64,000 nucleotides of DNA from Paractinoplanes maris (GTDB taxonomy: Bacteria > Actinomycetota > Actinomycetes > Mycobacteriales > Micromonosporaceae). Positions 50,201-58,859 of the stretch are shown here, piece after piece; the stretch's first letter is position 1, and every line of letters begins with the position of its first letter. The stretch spans positions 1 to 64,000 of the forward strand of contig NZ_JALPVL010000001.1 of assembly GCF_023544465.1 (NCBI RefSeq), in the 5' to 3' direction. Under the pieces are notes generated by a model. The model was given only the letters and a program-made list of their open reading frames with translations, was not told the DNA's origin and searched no databases. The position numbers and the translations under genes were made by a program.

Positions 50201-50579
50201 CTCGCCGTGTCTCCTCTCGCCGCCCGCACGCTGTGAACGCGCACGGACCTGATGCGGGATGCCCGACCATGGCAAAACGACCGCACGCGTCATCGGACCA
50301 CGTCACCTCGAGGGCGCACGCGGTCGACCGCGCTGCTCATAGGCTCCCCGGCTGTGCGGTCCGCCGCCGGGGGCTTGGTGAGACCCGCTCGGGGCCTTAA
50401 GTGATGCCGTAATGTGATGCGATCTATGTTGTGCGTGTTGCATGCGATGGTCGAACAAACCTTGTGTAACGCGAGGCTAGGTCGCGAGTGCCACTTCGGT
50501 CAAGGTTCCATGATTCGGCAGCGGATGGGACTTAGGGCACAGACTCGCTTACGCCCAGCTCACAACACTGGTGGGCATT
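50201..50579 (-). promoter_or_regulatory. rny promoter and long leader
   Basis: On the minus strand TTGACC (50503-50498) and TAGCCT (50479-50474), 18 bases apart, form a good promoter. This predicts a transcript start near 50467 and a leader of about 265 bases. The leader holds a CCCCGG/CCGGGG hairpin and the perfect palindrome CGCGGTCGACCGCG. Bases 50400-50470 are unusually AT-rich for this genome. No known riboswitch was recognised. Confidence 0.5.
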
Positions 50580-51602
50580 TCAGGCGTACCGGGACCAGAG
50601 ATCGCGCATCGGGTCCCACTTCTCACCGAGACCCTCTCGCCAGTACGCCAGCAGATACCCCGCGACCGGAGCCTGGGCGTCGTCCCACCAGATGCCGCTG
50701 ATAGTCCTCGTGGTGCCACTCTCCGTGAGACGGTAGGCATACTCCGCGTAGTTGCCGGTGGTGCGGCCGGAGGGCGATGCCTGCTCGGTGGCCGGGGCGA
50801 CGCCCGGGGTGAGAGTGCGGGCGTCGGCCGCCTGGCCGGTGACCTTGGCCCGGGCCCTGTCCCGCTCGGCGTCCGACGCGTACTCCACGAAGATCGCGCT
50901 CATGCCGTCGAGGGTGCAGCGGACCCGGACCTTCTCGCCGTCGTTGAGCTTGGGGCCGCCCGGGGAGCCGCTGCGCGTGCAGGTCGAGAGGTAGGGAAGC
51001 CACCCCTCGGCGATGGTGGTGAGCTTGCTGCCGGCGAAGTCGGGGGTGTTGACCGCCACCTGGTTCCGCTCGAAGACGCCCAGCTCGCCGTTGCCCACCG
51101 GCGCCGGCGTGGGCGCGCCCGTGGCGCGGGGGGCGGTGGCCCGGCCGGCGAAATACCCACCGGTGCCGAAGAGAAGAAGGCCGGCCACGAGCCCGGCCAG
51201 AATGCCGATGACCAGGCGGCTGCGCTCGGGTGGCGGAGTCGGCTCGATGCGGCGACCGGGTGGGGTGGAGAAGCCGTACGGGGTTTCGGACCACCCCTCC
51301 TGACTCTCCCCGCCGGGGTCACCGTGGAAGGGACCGTAGGCCGGGCCGGCTCCGCCGCTGGTCGGATGCGGAGTGCCTGGATAGGGGCTGCCACTCGCGG
51401 GGACCGGGTTGTGCGGATCGTCGCCGGCGGCTGTGGCGGAGTCGCTGCCCGGCTGGGCCGGCTCGGGGGTGCTCGAGGTGTCCTCGATCCAGCCGGCCAG
51501 CGGTGGAACGTCCGCGTCGGCGGGCTGCCGGGCACCGATCGGCTCGGCGCCCTCCGGGAAGGGACCGTGGCGCCGCATGCCGCTCGGCGAGGACTCGGTC
51601 AC
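50580..51602 (-). CDS. Membrane-anchored protein with Pro-rich cytoplasmic part; unrecognised
   Basis: A 340-residue protein. The first 125 residues are Pro/Gly/Ser-rich and probably disordered. One membrane helix follows (about 130-150, LVIGILAGLVAGLLLFGTGGYFAGR). The extracellular part of about 180 residues has three Cys (STCTRSG, VRCTLDG and others) and resembles sensor ends of actinobacterial Ser/Thr kinases, but no kinase domain is present. GTG 51602 lacks a ribosome site; TAGCAT lies 8 bases ahead, so it may be leaderless. The frame is open to 51620. Function unknown. Confidence 0.65.
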   Translation of the reverse strand: MTESSPSGMRRHGPFPEGAEPIGARQPADADVPPLAGWIEDTSSTPEPAQPGSDSATAAGDDPHNPVPASGSPYPGTPHPTSGGAGPAYGPFHGDPGGESQEGWSETPYGFSTPPGRRIEPTPPPERSRLVIGILAGLVAGLLLFGTGGYFAGRATAPRATGAPTPAPVGNGELGVFERNQVAVNTPDFAGSKLTTIAEGWLPYLSTCTRSGSPGGPKLNDGEKVRVRCTLDGMSAIFVEYASDAERDRARAKVTGQAADARTLTPGVAPATEQASPSGRTTGNYAEYAYRLTESGTTRTISGIWWDDAQAPVAGYLLAYWREGLGEKWDPMRDLWSRYA

Positions 51603-51809
51603 AAAATCGCATGCTACCAACCAGTGGCGACCACCGATGTCCGGCAGCGATCACCCTCTATATCGGCTCGGCCTGCCGCGACGGATTCGCCACGGCCGGA
51701 CCAGCACCGCACCAGCGGGGACAGCTGCTTGCCGAAGCCGCGGTGAACCGGAAGTCCCCGATGGTCGCCGCCGCCGAGCGACGCCGCGGGCACATGCGGC
51801 GGCGGCTCC

Positions 51810-51930
51810 CAGTTGCGGCGGCTTTCAGTTGCGGCGGCGCCCAGTTGCGGCGGTGCTCAGTTGCGGCGGTGCTCAGTTGCGGCGGTGCTCAGTTGCGGCG
51901 GTGCTCAGTTGCGGCGGCGGCGCTCAGTCA
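51810..51930 (-). repeat. 16-bp tandem repeat starting at the recX stop codon
   Basis: Seven units of CAGTTGCGGCGGTGCT (plus-strand reading) begin at 51810, 51826, 51842, 51858, 51874, 51890 and 51906; the last four are near-identical. The array continues into CGCTCAGTCA, which contains the recX TGA. The rest of 51603-51809 shows no gene. Confidence 0.93.
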
Positions 51931-52692
51931 GGAAGTGGGGTCGATGTCGGAGGCCAGGGCGTCGGCGTCAAGCTGGTCGGCGAACTCGGCTGCCTCGGCG
52001 TCGCGTGCGGCCAGGGCGTCCTTGACGGCGCGGATGGCGACGCCGGCCGGGTAGCCCTTGCGGGCCAGCATGCCGACCAGGCGGCGGAAGACGGCGTCGG
52101 GCGCGCCCGACGCCGTGCGGAGTTTGCGGTCGACCAGGGCCCGGGCGGTCGCGGCCTCGTCGTCGTCGTCGACGGTCTCGAGGGCCTCGCCGGCGACCTC
52201 GGCATCGACACCACGCTGCCGCAACTCGTTGGCCAGGGCGCGGCGGGCCAGTCCACGACCGTGATGACGGCTGGCCACCCAGGCCCGCGCGAAGGCCGCG
52301 TCGTCGATGATGCCGACCTCGTCATACCGGTCGAGGACCTCGGCGATCACCTCTTCGGAGATCTCCTTGCGGACGAGCACCTTGGCCAGCTCGGCCCGGG
52401 TGCGCGGACGCACGGCGAGCTGCCGCAGGCAGATCTCCCGCGCCCGGTCGCTCTCGCTCTGAGCCGGCTGCGCCGCCGCACCGCCGGCGGCACGACCGCG
52501 GCGGCCCGCACCGTCATCCGGCGAGGGGGTGCCGCCCGGCGAATCCCGCCGGCGACGGGTGGGAACGTTGCCGCGTTCCGGATCGTCGCCGGCGGGGAGC
52601 TCGTCGAGCGGTTGCTCATCGTGGGCGCGGGCGGGGCGGGGTGGGAGAGGATCCCACCCGCGCCCGGAACGCGCGCCCCGTCGGGCCGGCAT
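51928..52692 (-). CDS. recX: RecA regulator RecX
   Basis: Limits RecA filament growth and recombinase activity. The 254-residue protein has an unusually long, Arg/Pro/Gly-rich N-terminus (about 80 residues). Then come three RecX helical repeats, among them AREICLRQLAVRPRTRAELAKVLVRK, VLDRYDEVGIIDDAAFARAWVASRH and LVGMLARKGYPAGVAIRAVKDAL. It starts 15 bases after the recA stop, as usual in actinobacteria, so the two are co-transcribed. The stop codon is at the head of the 16-bp repeat. Confidence 0.93.
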   Translation of the reverse strand: MPARRGARSGRGWDPLPPRPARAHDEQPLDELPAGDDPERGNVPTRRRRDSPGGTPSPDDGAGRRGRAAGGAAAQPAQSESDRAREICLRQLAVRPRTRAELAKVLVRKEISEEVIAEVLDRYDEVGIIDDAAFARAWVASRHHGRGLARRALANELRQRGVDAEVAGEALETVDDDDEAATARALVDRKLRTASGAPDAVFRRLVGMLARKGYPAGVAIRAVKDALAARDAEAAEFADQLDADALASDIDPTS

Positions 52693-52707
52693 GTCGGGTT
52701 ATCCCGA

Positions 52708-53754
52708 TCAGAAGTCGACCGGCGGCAGCTCAGGGCCACCGGCGGCGTCGCCGGTCGTCTGGCCGACGCCCAGCTTCTCGAGGATCTTCTTCTCGATCTC
52801 GGCGGCGACGTCGGGGTTCTCCTTCAGGAACTCGCGCGCCTTTTCCTTGCCCTGGCCCAGCTGGTCACCGTCGTACGTATACCAGGCGCCGGACTTGCGG
52901 ATGATGTTCTGCTCGACGCCGACGTCGATCAGCGAGCCCTCGCGGGAGATCCCCTTGCCATACATGATGTCGAACTCGGCCTGCTTGAACGGCGCGGCCA
53001 CCTTGTTCTTCACCACCTTGACGCGGGTGCGGTTGCCGACCACGTCGGTGCCGTCCTTGAGGCTCTCGATGCGGCGCACGTCGAGCCGGACCGAGGAGTA
53101 GAACTTCAGCGCGCGGCCACCGGTCGTCGTCTCGGGCGAGCCGAACATGACGCCGATCTTCTCGCGGAGCTGGTTGATGAAGATCGCGGTCGTGCCCGAG
53201 TTGCTCAGGATGCCGGTGATCTTGCGGAGCGCCTGGCTCATGAGGCGGGCCTGGAGGCCGACGTGGCTGTCACCCATCTCGCCCTCGATCTCGGCGCGCG
53301 GCACGAGTGCGGCCACCGAGTCGATGACGATGATGTCGAGCGCGCCCGAGCGGATCAGCATGTCGGCGATCTCGAGCGCCTGCTCACCCGTGTCGGGCTG
53401 GGAGACCAGGAGCGCGTCGGTGTCGACGCCGAGGTTCTTCGCGTACTCCGGGTCGAGCGCGTGCTCGGCGTCGATGAAGGCCGCGATGCCGCCATTGCGC
53501 TGGGCGTTGGCCACCGCGTGCAGCGCGACCGTCGTCTTACCGCTGGACTCGGGCCCGTAGATCTCGATGACGCGGCCGCGCGGCAGGCCGCCGACGCCGA
53601 GCGCCACGTCGAGCGCGATGGAGCCGGTCTTGATGATCGCGGTCTCCACGACCGGTCGCTCGCCCAGCCGCATCACCGAGCCCTTGCCGAACTGCTTGTC
53701 GATCTGAGCGAGCGCCAGATCGAGCGCCTTGTCCCGGTCAGGTCCTGCCACCAT
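52708..53754 (-). CDS. recA: Recombinase RecA
   Basis: Strand-exchange protein and SOS co-protease, 348 residues, with no intein. Walker A is GPESSGKTT (67-75), Walker B is [10 protein letters not shown], loop 1 is [24 protein letters not shown] (in two parts here: [17 protein letters not shown]), loop 2 region is [25 protein letters not shown] 53754 gives the standard actinobacterial N-terminus ([14 protein letters not shown]). The open frame continues to 53907 with no better start. An SOS box and two DnaA-type boxes lie 116-161 bases upstream. Confidence 0.97.
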   Translation of the reverse strand: MVAGPDRDKALDLALAQIDKQFGKGSVMRLGERPVVETAIIKTGSIALDVALGVGGLPRGRVIEIYGPESSGKTTVALHAVANAQRNGGIAAFIDAEHALDPEYAKNLGVDTDALLVSQPDTGEQALEIADMLIRSGALDIIVIDSVAALVPRAEIEGEMGDSHVGLQARLMSQALRKITGILSNSGTTAIFINQLREKIGVMFGSPETTTGGRALKFYSSVRLDVRRIESLKDGTDVVGNRTRVKVVKNKVAAPFKQAEFDIMYGKGISREGSLIDVGVEQNIIRKSGAWYTYDGDQLGQGKEKAREFLKENPDVAAEIEKKILEKLGVGQTTGDAAGGPELPPVDF

Positions 53755-53869
53755 GTCCGCCACCCCTGTACCCGATTTAACGGTCGTCTTCGCCGATGCG
53801 TTTCTGTTCATCGCCACGGGCATCAAGGTAGGCGGTGGGTATGACAAAAATTCGCCGGCCTGCCCGAGC

Positions 53870-53915
53870 TGTGGATAACTGAGCCGCTGTGGACAATAGC
53901 CGAACACGTGTACGA
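53870..53915. promoter_or_regulatory. recA control region: two DnaA-type boxes and an SOS box
   Basis: TGTGGATAA (53870-53878) and TGTGGACAA (53888-53896) are exact complements of the E. coli and the Streptomyces-type DnaA boxes, 18 bases apart. Four bases further on is CCGAACACGTGTACGA (53900-53915), which matches the TCGAAC-N4-GTTCGA SOS box except at two positions. Confidence 0.65.
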
Positions 53916-53955
53916 CGAACGAGTGACACGCCAGAACGGGTGTACTAAAAACGCC

Positions 53956-54156
53956 TTATCGCAGGCGGGAGGGCACCCGATCGGGGTACGCGGCTACCAC
54001 CGCACGCCAGATGGTAGCCGTATCGATACCGTCCGCAATCGCTTGGTTTATCGTCCGGTGGCCCAGCTCGGCAAAAGAATGGTCCGCCGCGATGCTGCGC
54101 GCATAGGCGGACCCGAAGGCCTCCGCCAGCCGCGTCCAGAAATCCGTCAACCGCAC
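53956..54156 (-). CDS. DUF3046 small protein
   Basis: A 66-residue actinobacterial protein usually found directly upstream of recA (Rv2738c in Mycobacterium). The family motif is LTDFWTRLAEAFGSAYARSIAADHSFAELGHRTINQAI (shown here in parts: LTDFWTRLAEAFG, YARSIAADHSFAELG, TINQAIADG). Function unknown. GTG start, 9 bases after the ABC permease stop, so it may share that transcript. Confidence 0.88.
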   Translation of the reverse strand: MRLTDFWTRLAEAFGSAYARSIAADHSFAELGHRTINQAIADGIDTATIWRAVVAAYPDRVPSRLR

Positions 54157-54165
54157 CCCACGAGC

Positions 54166-54944
54166 CTACCCACTCCGCAGGCGGCGATAAGCCCGCGCCG
54201 ACAGCGGCAGGAACACCGCGGTGAGCAGCACCGGCCAGCCGATCGCGAGCCACACCGTGGCATCCGCCAGCGGCCCTTCGGTGATCCCGGTGGGATTGCC
54301 GAAGAGCGACCGCGCCGCCGTGGCCGTCGCCGACAGCGGGTTCCAGGCGGCGATCGCGCCCAGCCAGCCCGGCATCGTCTCGGCCGACACGATCGCCGTC
54401 GAGAGGAAGCCGATCGGCCAGACCAGCACCTGTACGGCCATCGTCGCGCCCTCGCCGCGGAACGACAGTCCGATGAAGATGCCGATCCACAGCATGGCGA
54501 ACCGGAAGAGCAGCAACAGGAGCACGGCCAGGACGGCCGAGGCCGGATCCGAGGTGATCCGCCAGCCGATCAGCAGACCGCCGACGATGAGCACCAGCAA
54601 CTCGACGGCCGAGTTGGCCAGATCGGCCCCGACCCGGCCCAGGGCGACCGACGCACTGCCGATGGGCAGCGAGCGGAACCGATCGGTGATCCCTTTACGC
54701 GCGTCGCCGGCCATCGCGGTGGCCGTGCCCTCGACGCCGAACATCATGCTCAGCGCGAGCATGCCGGGCAGCAGGAAGGTGATGTAATCGCCACCGCCGG
54801 GAACCGTGATCGCGCCACCGAAAAGAAAGCCGAAGACCAGCAACAACATGATCGAGAAGAGCAACCCGAAGATCGGCGTCCACGGTTGCCGGGCCCAGTG
54901 GGCCAGGTTGCGCTGGGTGAGGATCCAGCCGGCTCGTACGGCGG

Positions 54945-54948
<4 letters not shown>
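54166..54948 (-). CDS. ABC-2 type permease, drug-efflux class
   Basis: A 260-residue permease with six membrane helices and the family fold of DrrB/NodJ: LTQRNLAHWARQPWTPIFGLLFSIM at the N-terminus, LPGMLALSMMFGVEGTATAMAGDARKGITDRFRSLP (the ABC-2 signature region, here ITDRFRSLPI), and FLSTAIVSAETMPGWL. The ATG overlaps the ATPase stop (ATGA). Substrate unknown. Confidence 0.9.
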
Positions 54949-55889
<941 letters not shown>

Positions 55890-55967
55890 GCTGTCTCCTT
55901 AACTCCGTATGCCACACGGTATTTCGGTGCGGAGTACACCGTACACCCCACGGGGTAATCTCGGCAC
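55890..55967. promoter_or_regulatory. Divergent control region of the exporter and its TetR regulator
   Basis: Only 78 bases separate the two starts. CCGTATGCCACACGG is a palindrome with one mismatch, and ACCCCACGGGGT (55945-55956) is a palindrome with a 2-base centre. GTACACCGTAC lies between them. These are candidate TetR operators. Confidence 0.5.
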
Positions 55968-56729
55968 ATGGAAAATCAGGACGTCGACCGCACGCTGAGC
56001 CTGCTGTGGCGACGCGTCCTGGGGGTGCCGCAGGGCTCGCGCGGGCCCAAGCAGCGGTTCAGCGTCGACGAGGTGATCCGGGCCGGGATCGCGGTGGCCG
56101 ACGAGGAGGGGCTTCCGGCGTTCTCGATGCGCAAGGTCGCCGATCGGCTCGGGCTCAAGCTGATGTCGATCTACACGTACGTGCCGAGCCGGGACGAGCT
56201 GATCGGCCTCATGGTCGACGAAGTGATGGGTGAGCCGGGGCTACCACCGCACGAGGGTGACTGGCGCGAGCGGCTGACCGCGGTCGCCCGGCAGATGTGG
56301 GACGAGTTCCACCGGCATCCGTGGCTGCTCCAGGTCGAGCAGAGCCGCCCGTGGATCGGGCCGAACGGCTCCGACCGGTACGAGTGGCAGTTGGCGGCCA
56401 TCGAAGGGGCCGGCTTCACCGATCTCGAGATGGATCAGACCATCACGCTGATCGGCGACTTCACGGCGGCGTCGGCCCGGGCCGATGTGACCGCCCGCCG
56501 CACGGCGGAGCAGTCGGGGATCTCGGACGCGGAGTGGTGGGCGGTCAACGCGCCCGTGCTGGAGCGGCTGATGCCGCTGGACGCCTACCCGATCTCGGGC
56601 CGGGTCGGCACCACCGCGGGCGAGGAGTACAACGCCGTCCGCGACTCCGAGCGGTCCTTCCGGTTCGGCCTCGACCGCATCCTCGACGGGCTCGACCAGC
56701 TGCTCACCTCGCGGCCGGCCGATGGCTGA
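55968..56729 (+). CDS. TetR/AcrR-family repressor
   Basis: A 253-residue repressor. The helix-turn-helix is near residues 30-80 (FSVDEVIRAGIAVADEEGLPAFSMRKVADRLGLKLMSIYTYVPSRDELIGLM; key helix LKLMSIYTYV). The C-terminal TetR_C_1-like ligand domain (about 90-240) is typical of regulators of DrrAB-type exporters. Divergent from the exporter, so it most likely represses it and itself. Its 3' end converges on UdgX with a 9-base gap. Confidence 0.9.
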   Translation: MENQDVDRTLSLLWRRVLGVPQGSRGPKQRFSVDEVIRAGIAVADEEGLPAFSMRKVADRLGLKLMSIYTYVPSRDELIGLMVDEVMGEPGLPPHEGDWRERLTAVARQMWDEFHRHPWLLQVEQSRPWIGPNGSDRYEWQLAAIEGAGFTDLEMDQTITLIGDFTAASARADVTARRTAEQSGISDAEWWAVNAPVLERLMPLDAYPISGRVGTTAGEEYNAVRDSERSFRFGLDRILDGLDQLLTSRPADG

Positions 56730-56738
56730 GCGATCCGC

Positions 56739-57401
56739 TCACTTCACCGCCGCGGCGGCGATCTTGAGGTCGTCGACCAGGCCGCGGTAGGCGGTCTCGC
56801 GGTCGTCGGCCCGCAGCACCGCCGACGGGTGGATCGTGGCCAGGGCCTGGATCTCGGCGACCGGGAAATCCCCGGGGTGCTGCGCCGAGGCGGGCCACGG
56901 CATCAGCTTGCCGCGCTGCTGGGTGACCCGGAACGACGGGCCGATCAGGGCGCGCCCGGCGGTCGCGCCCAGAATCACCACCAGCTCGGGCTTGAGCTGC
57001 GAGAACTCGGCGACCAGCCAGGGCCGGCAGGCGGTGATGTGGGCCGGGCCGGGGTTCTGGTGGATCCGCCGCTTACCCCGCAGCTCGAACCGGAAGTGCT
57101 TCACCGCGTTGGTGATCCAGAGATCTGACGGGTCCAGGCCGGCGTCGTCGACCGCCTCGCGCAGCAGCCGCCCGGCCGGGCCGACGAACGGCAGGCCCTG
57201 CTGATCCTCGACGTCGCCGGGCTGCTCGCCGACGAACACCACTTTGGCGTTCGGCGCACCCCGGCCGAAGACGGTCTGCGTGGCGTTCGCGTAGAGCTCG
57301 CAGCCCTCGCAGTGCGCCGCCGCTTCCTTCAGCTCGTCGAGGTCCCGCGGCTCGGCGGGAACCCACTGCTGCGCGCCGACCGGCGCATCGGTCCTTGGCA
57401 T
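56739..57401 (-). CDS. udgX: UdgX-type uracil-DNA glycosylase
   Basis: A 220-residue Fe-S uracil-DNA glycosylase. Motif A reads GEQPGDVEDQQG (58-69), motif B is ATIHPSAVLR (188-197), and Cys31, Cys34 and Cys125 are cluster ligands in the family. The R-loop GKRRIHQNP (109-117) is the hallmark of UdgX, where its His (here His114) attacks the sugar and leaves a covalent protein-DNA adduct. The GEQPG motif instead of the usual GEAPG also marks UdgX. ATG 57401 lacks a ribosome site; TAGAAC lies 7 bases ahead (leaderless candidate). Confidence 0.9.
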   Translation of the reverse strand: MPRTDAPVGAQQWVPAEPRDLDELKEAAAHCEGCELYANATQTVFGRGAPNAKVVFVGEQPGDVEDQQGLPFVGPAGRLLREAVDDAGLDPSDLWITNAVKHFRFELRGKRRIHQNPGPAHITACRPWLVAEFSQLKPELVVILGATAGRALIGPSFRVTQQRGKLMPWPASAQHPGDFPVAEIQALATIHPSAVLRADDRETAYRGLVDDLKIAAAAVK

Positions 57402-57456
57402 GGACAACGTTCTACCCCGAATGGGGGTGAAGAAGCATCCCTCCCACCTCCTACCC

Positions 57457-58803
57457 CTATCGGGTGGGGGCATAGAGAGCCGGCGGGCGGACGGCAGTGG
57501 CCACGGCATCGGCCAGGGCCGGGATCTCCTCCTCGAGCAACGGACCGACCGAGATGCGGACGCCCGGGGGTGCGGCCACCCGGAACAGCGAGCCCGGCGC
57601 TACGGCGTAACCCGCCTCGCGCAGCAGGCCGACCGTGCGGGTCTCGTCGGCGACCGGCACCCAGACATTGATGCCCGTGTCGCCCTCAGCGAGGAGGCCC
57701 CGGACACGGAGGGCCTCGCGCAAGGCGTGCCGGCGGCGACCATATGTCCCGGCGGCCTCGGCCACCGCGCGGGTGACCTCGTCGTCGCGCCAGAGGTGCA
57801 GCAGCAGGCGCTGCAGGACCGTGGACACCCAGCCCGAGCCGATGCGCATGCGGCCCACCACGCGGGCGATCGTGGCCTCGTCGCCGGCGAGCAGGGAGAT
57901 GCGCAGATCGGGTCCGAACGGCTTGGACGCCGAGCGGGTGAGGGCCCAGGTGCCGGTGACCGGGCCGACGCAGTGCGGCGCCTGCTCGGCCAGCTCGGCG
58001 GCATGATCGTCCTCGATCACCAGCACACCCGGGTGACCGCTGAACAGGTCGCGCAAAGCCCCGGCCCGGGCCTCGCTGACGGCCGCCCCGGTCGGATTCT
58101 GCGCGCGCACGGTGACGACCGCGGCCCGGGCGCCCGACTGCAGGGCGGCGGCCATCGCGACCGGATCGGGACCCTCGCGATCGACCGGGACCGGGACCGG
58201 GCGCAGGCCGAGCGCGGCCAGCAGGTCGAGCAGGTTGGCCCAGCCCGGATCCTCGACGGCCACCGCGTCACCGGCTCGCAGGTGAGCCGAGAGCAGGCGC
58301 TCGATGGCATCCAGGGTGCCCGAGGTGACGGTGATCTCGGCGTCGGCGGCCGGGATGCCGTCGGCCACCAGGCGGGGGCGGGCTGCCTCGATCAGCTCGG
58401 GCATCGCGGCGGCCGAGGCGTAGCCCTGCGGGGAGCCATGGGTCCCGGCGATCGCCAGCAGGGCCCGGCCGAGCGACGGGAGGAGGCGGACGTCGGGCTC
58501 GCCGGACGAGAGATCGCGCACTCCCGGCGGGATCGGGAGACGGAGGGCCGACCGGGGGCCGGCGACCGGCGGGCGGGAGCGGATGCGGGTGCCGCGGCGG
58601 CCCTCGGTCTCCACCACACCGCGTTGCCGCAGCTCCTGATAGGCCTTGGCCACCGTGGCCGGACTGACGTGCAGCGAGTCGGCGAGCACGCGGACCGAAG
58701 GCAGCGCCGCGCCGAAGACCCAGTCACCGGAGCGGACGCCCTGCTCGATGCTGGCGGAGATCGCGGCGGCGCTGTCGCCGCTGACCTGATACTGTGCTGA
58801 CAC
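57457..58803 (-). CDS. MocR/GntR-family PLP-dependent regulator
   Basis: A 448-residue fusion of a GntR winged helix (about 8-78, SVRVLADSLHVSPATVAKAYQELRQRGVVETEGRRGTRI) with a type I aminotransferase fold (90-440). The PLP lysine is in TRSASKPFGPDLR, and the PLP-phosphate and ring contacts lie at VTSGTLDAIERLL and VEDPGWANLL. MocR proteins such as PdxR sense pyridoxal phosphate, GABA or similar amines. Here it is divergent from a protein with a pyridoxamine-phosphate-oxidase-like domain, suggesting vitamin B6-linked control. Confidence 0.9.
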   Translation of the reverse strand: MSAQYQVSGDSAAAISASIEQGVRSGDWVFGAALPSVRVLADSLHVSPATVAKAYQELRQRGVVETEGRRGTRIRSRPPVAGPRSALRLPIPPGVRDLSSGEPDVRLLPSLGRALLAIAGTHGSPQGYASAAAMPELIEAARPRLVADGIPAADAEITVTSGTLDAIERLLSAHLRAGDAVAVEDPGWANLLDLLAALGLRPVPVPVDREGPDPVAMAAALQSGARAAVVTVRAQNPTGAAVSEARAGALRDLFSGHPGVLVIEDDHAAELAEQAPHCVGPVTGTWALTRSASKPFGPDLRISLLAGDEATIARVVGRMRIGSGWVSTVLQRLLLHLWRDDEVTRAVAEAAGTYGRRRHALREALRVRGLLAEGDTGINVWVPVADETRTVGLLREAGYAVAPGSLFRVAAPPGVRISVGPLLEEEIPALADAVATAVRPPALYAPTR

Positions 58804-58814
58804 ACCAACGATTC

Positions 58815-58826
58815 TGTACTAGTACA
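58815..58826. promoter_or_regulatory. 12-bp perfect palindrome in the MocR divergent promoter
   Basis: TGTACTAGTACA sits 12 bases from the MocR start and 34 bases from the divergent start, in a 56-base gap. It is the best candidate MocR operator. Confidence 0.55.
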
Positions 58827-58859
58827 CACGAAAGCACAAGCAGCCGCCCGGGAGGCCTG

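Noticed and set aside
48740..50236. A 498-codon plus-strand open frame opposite rny
   Set aside because: Shadow of the RNase Y coiled coil; its apparent repeats only mirror the 21-bp array.
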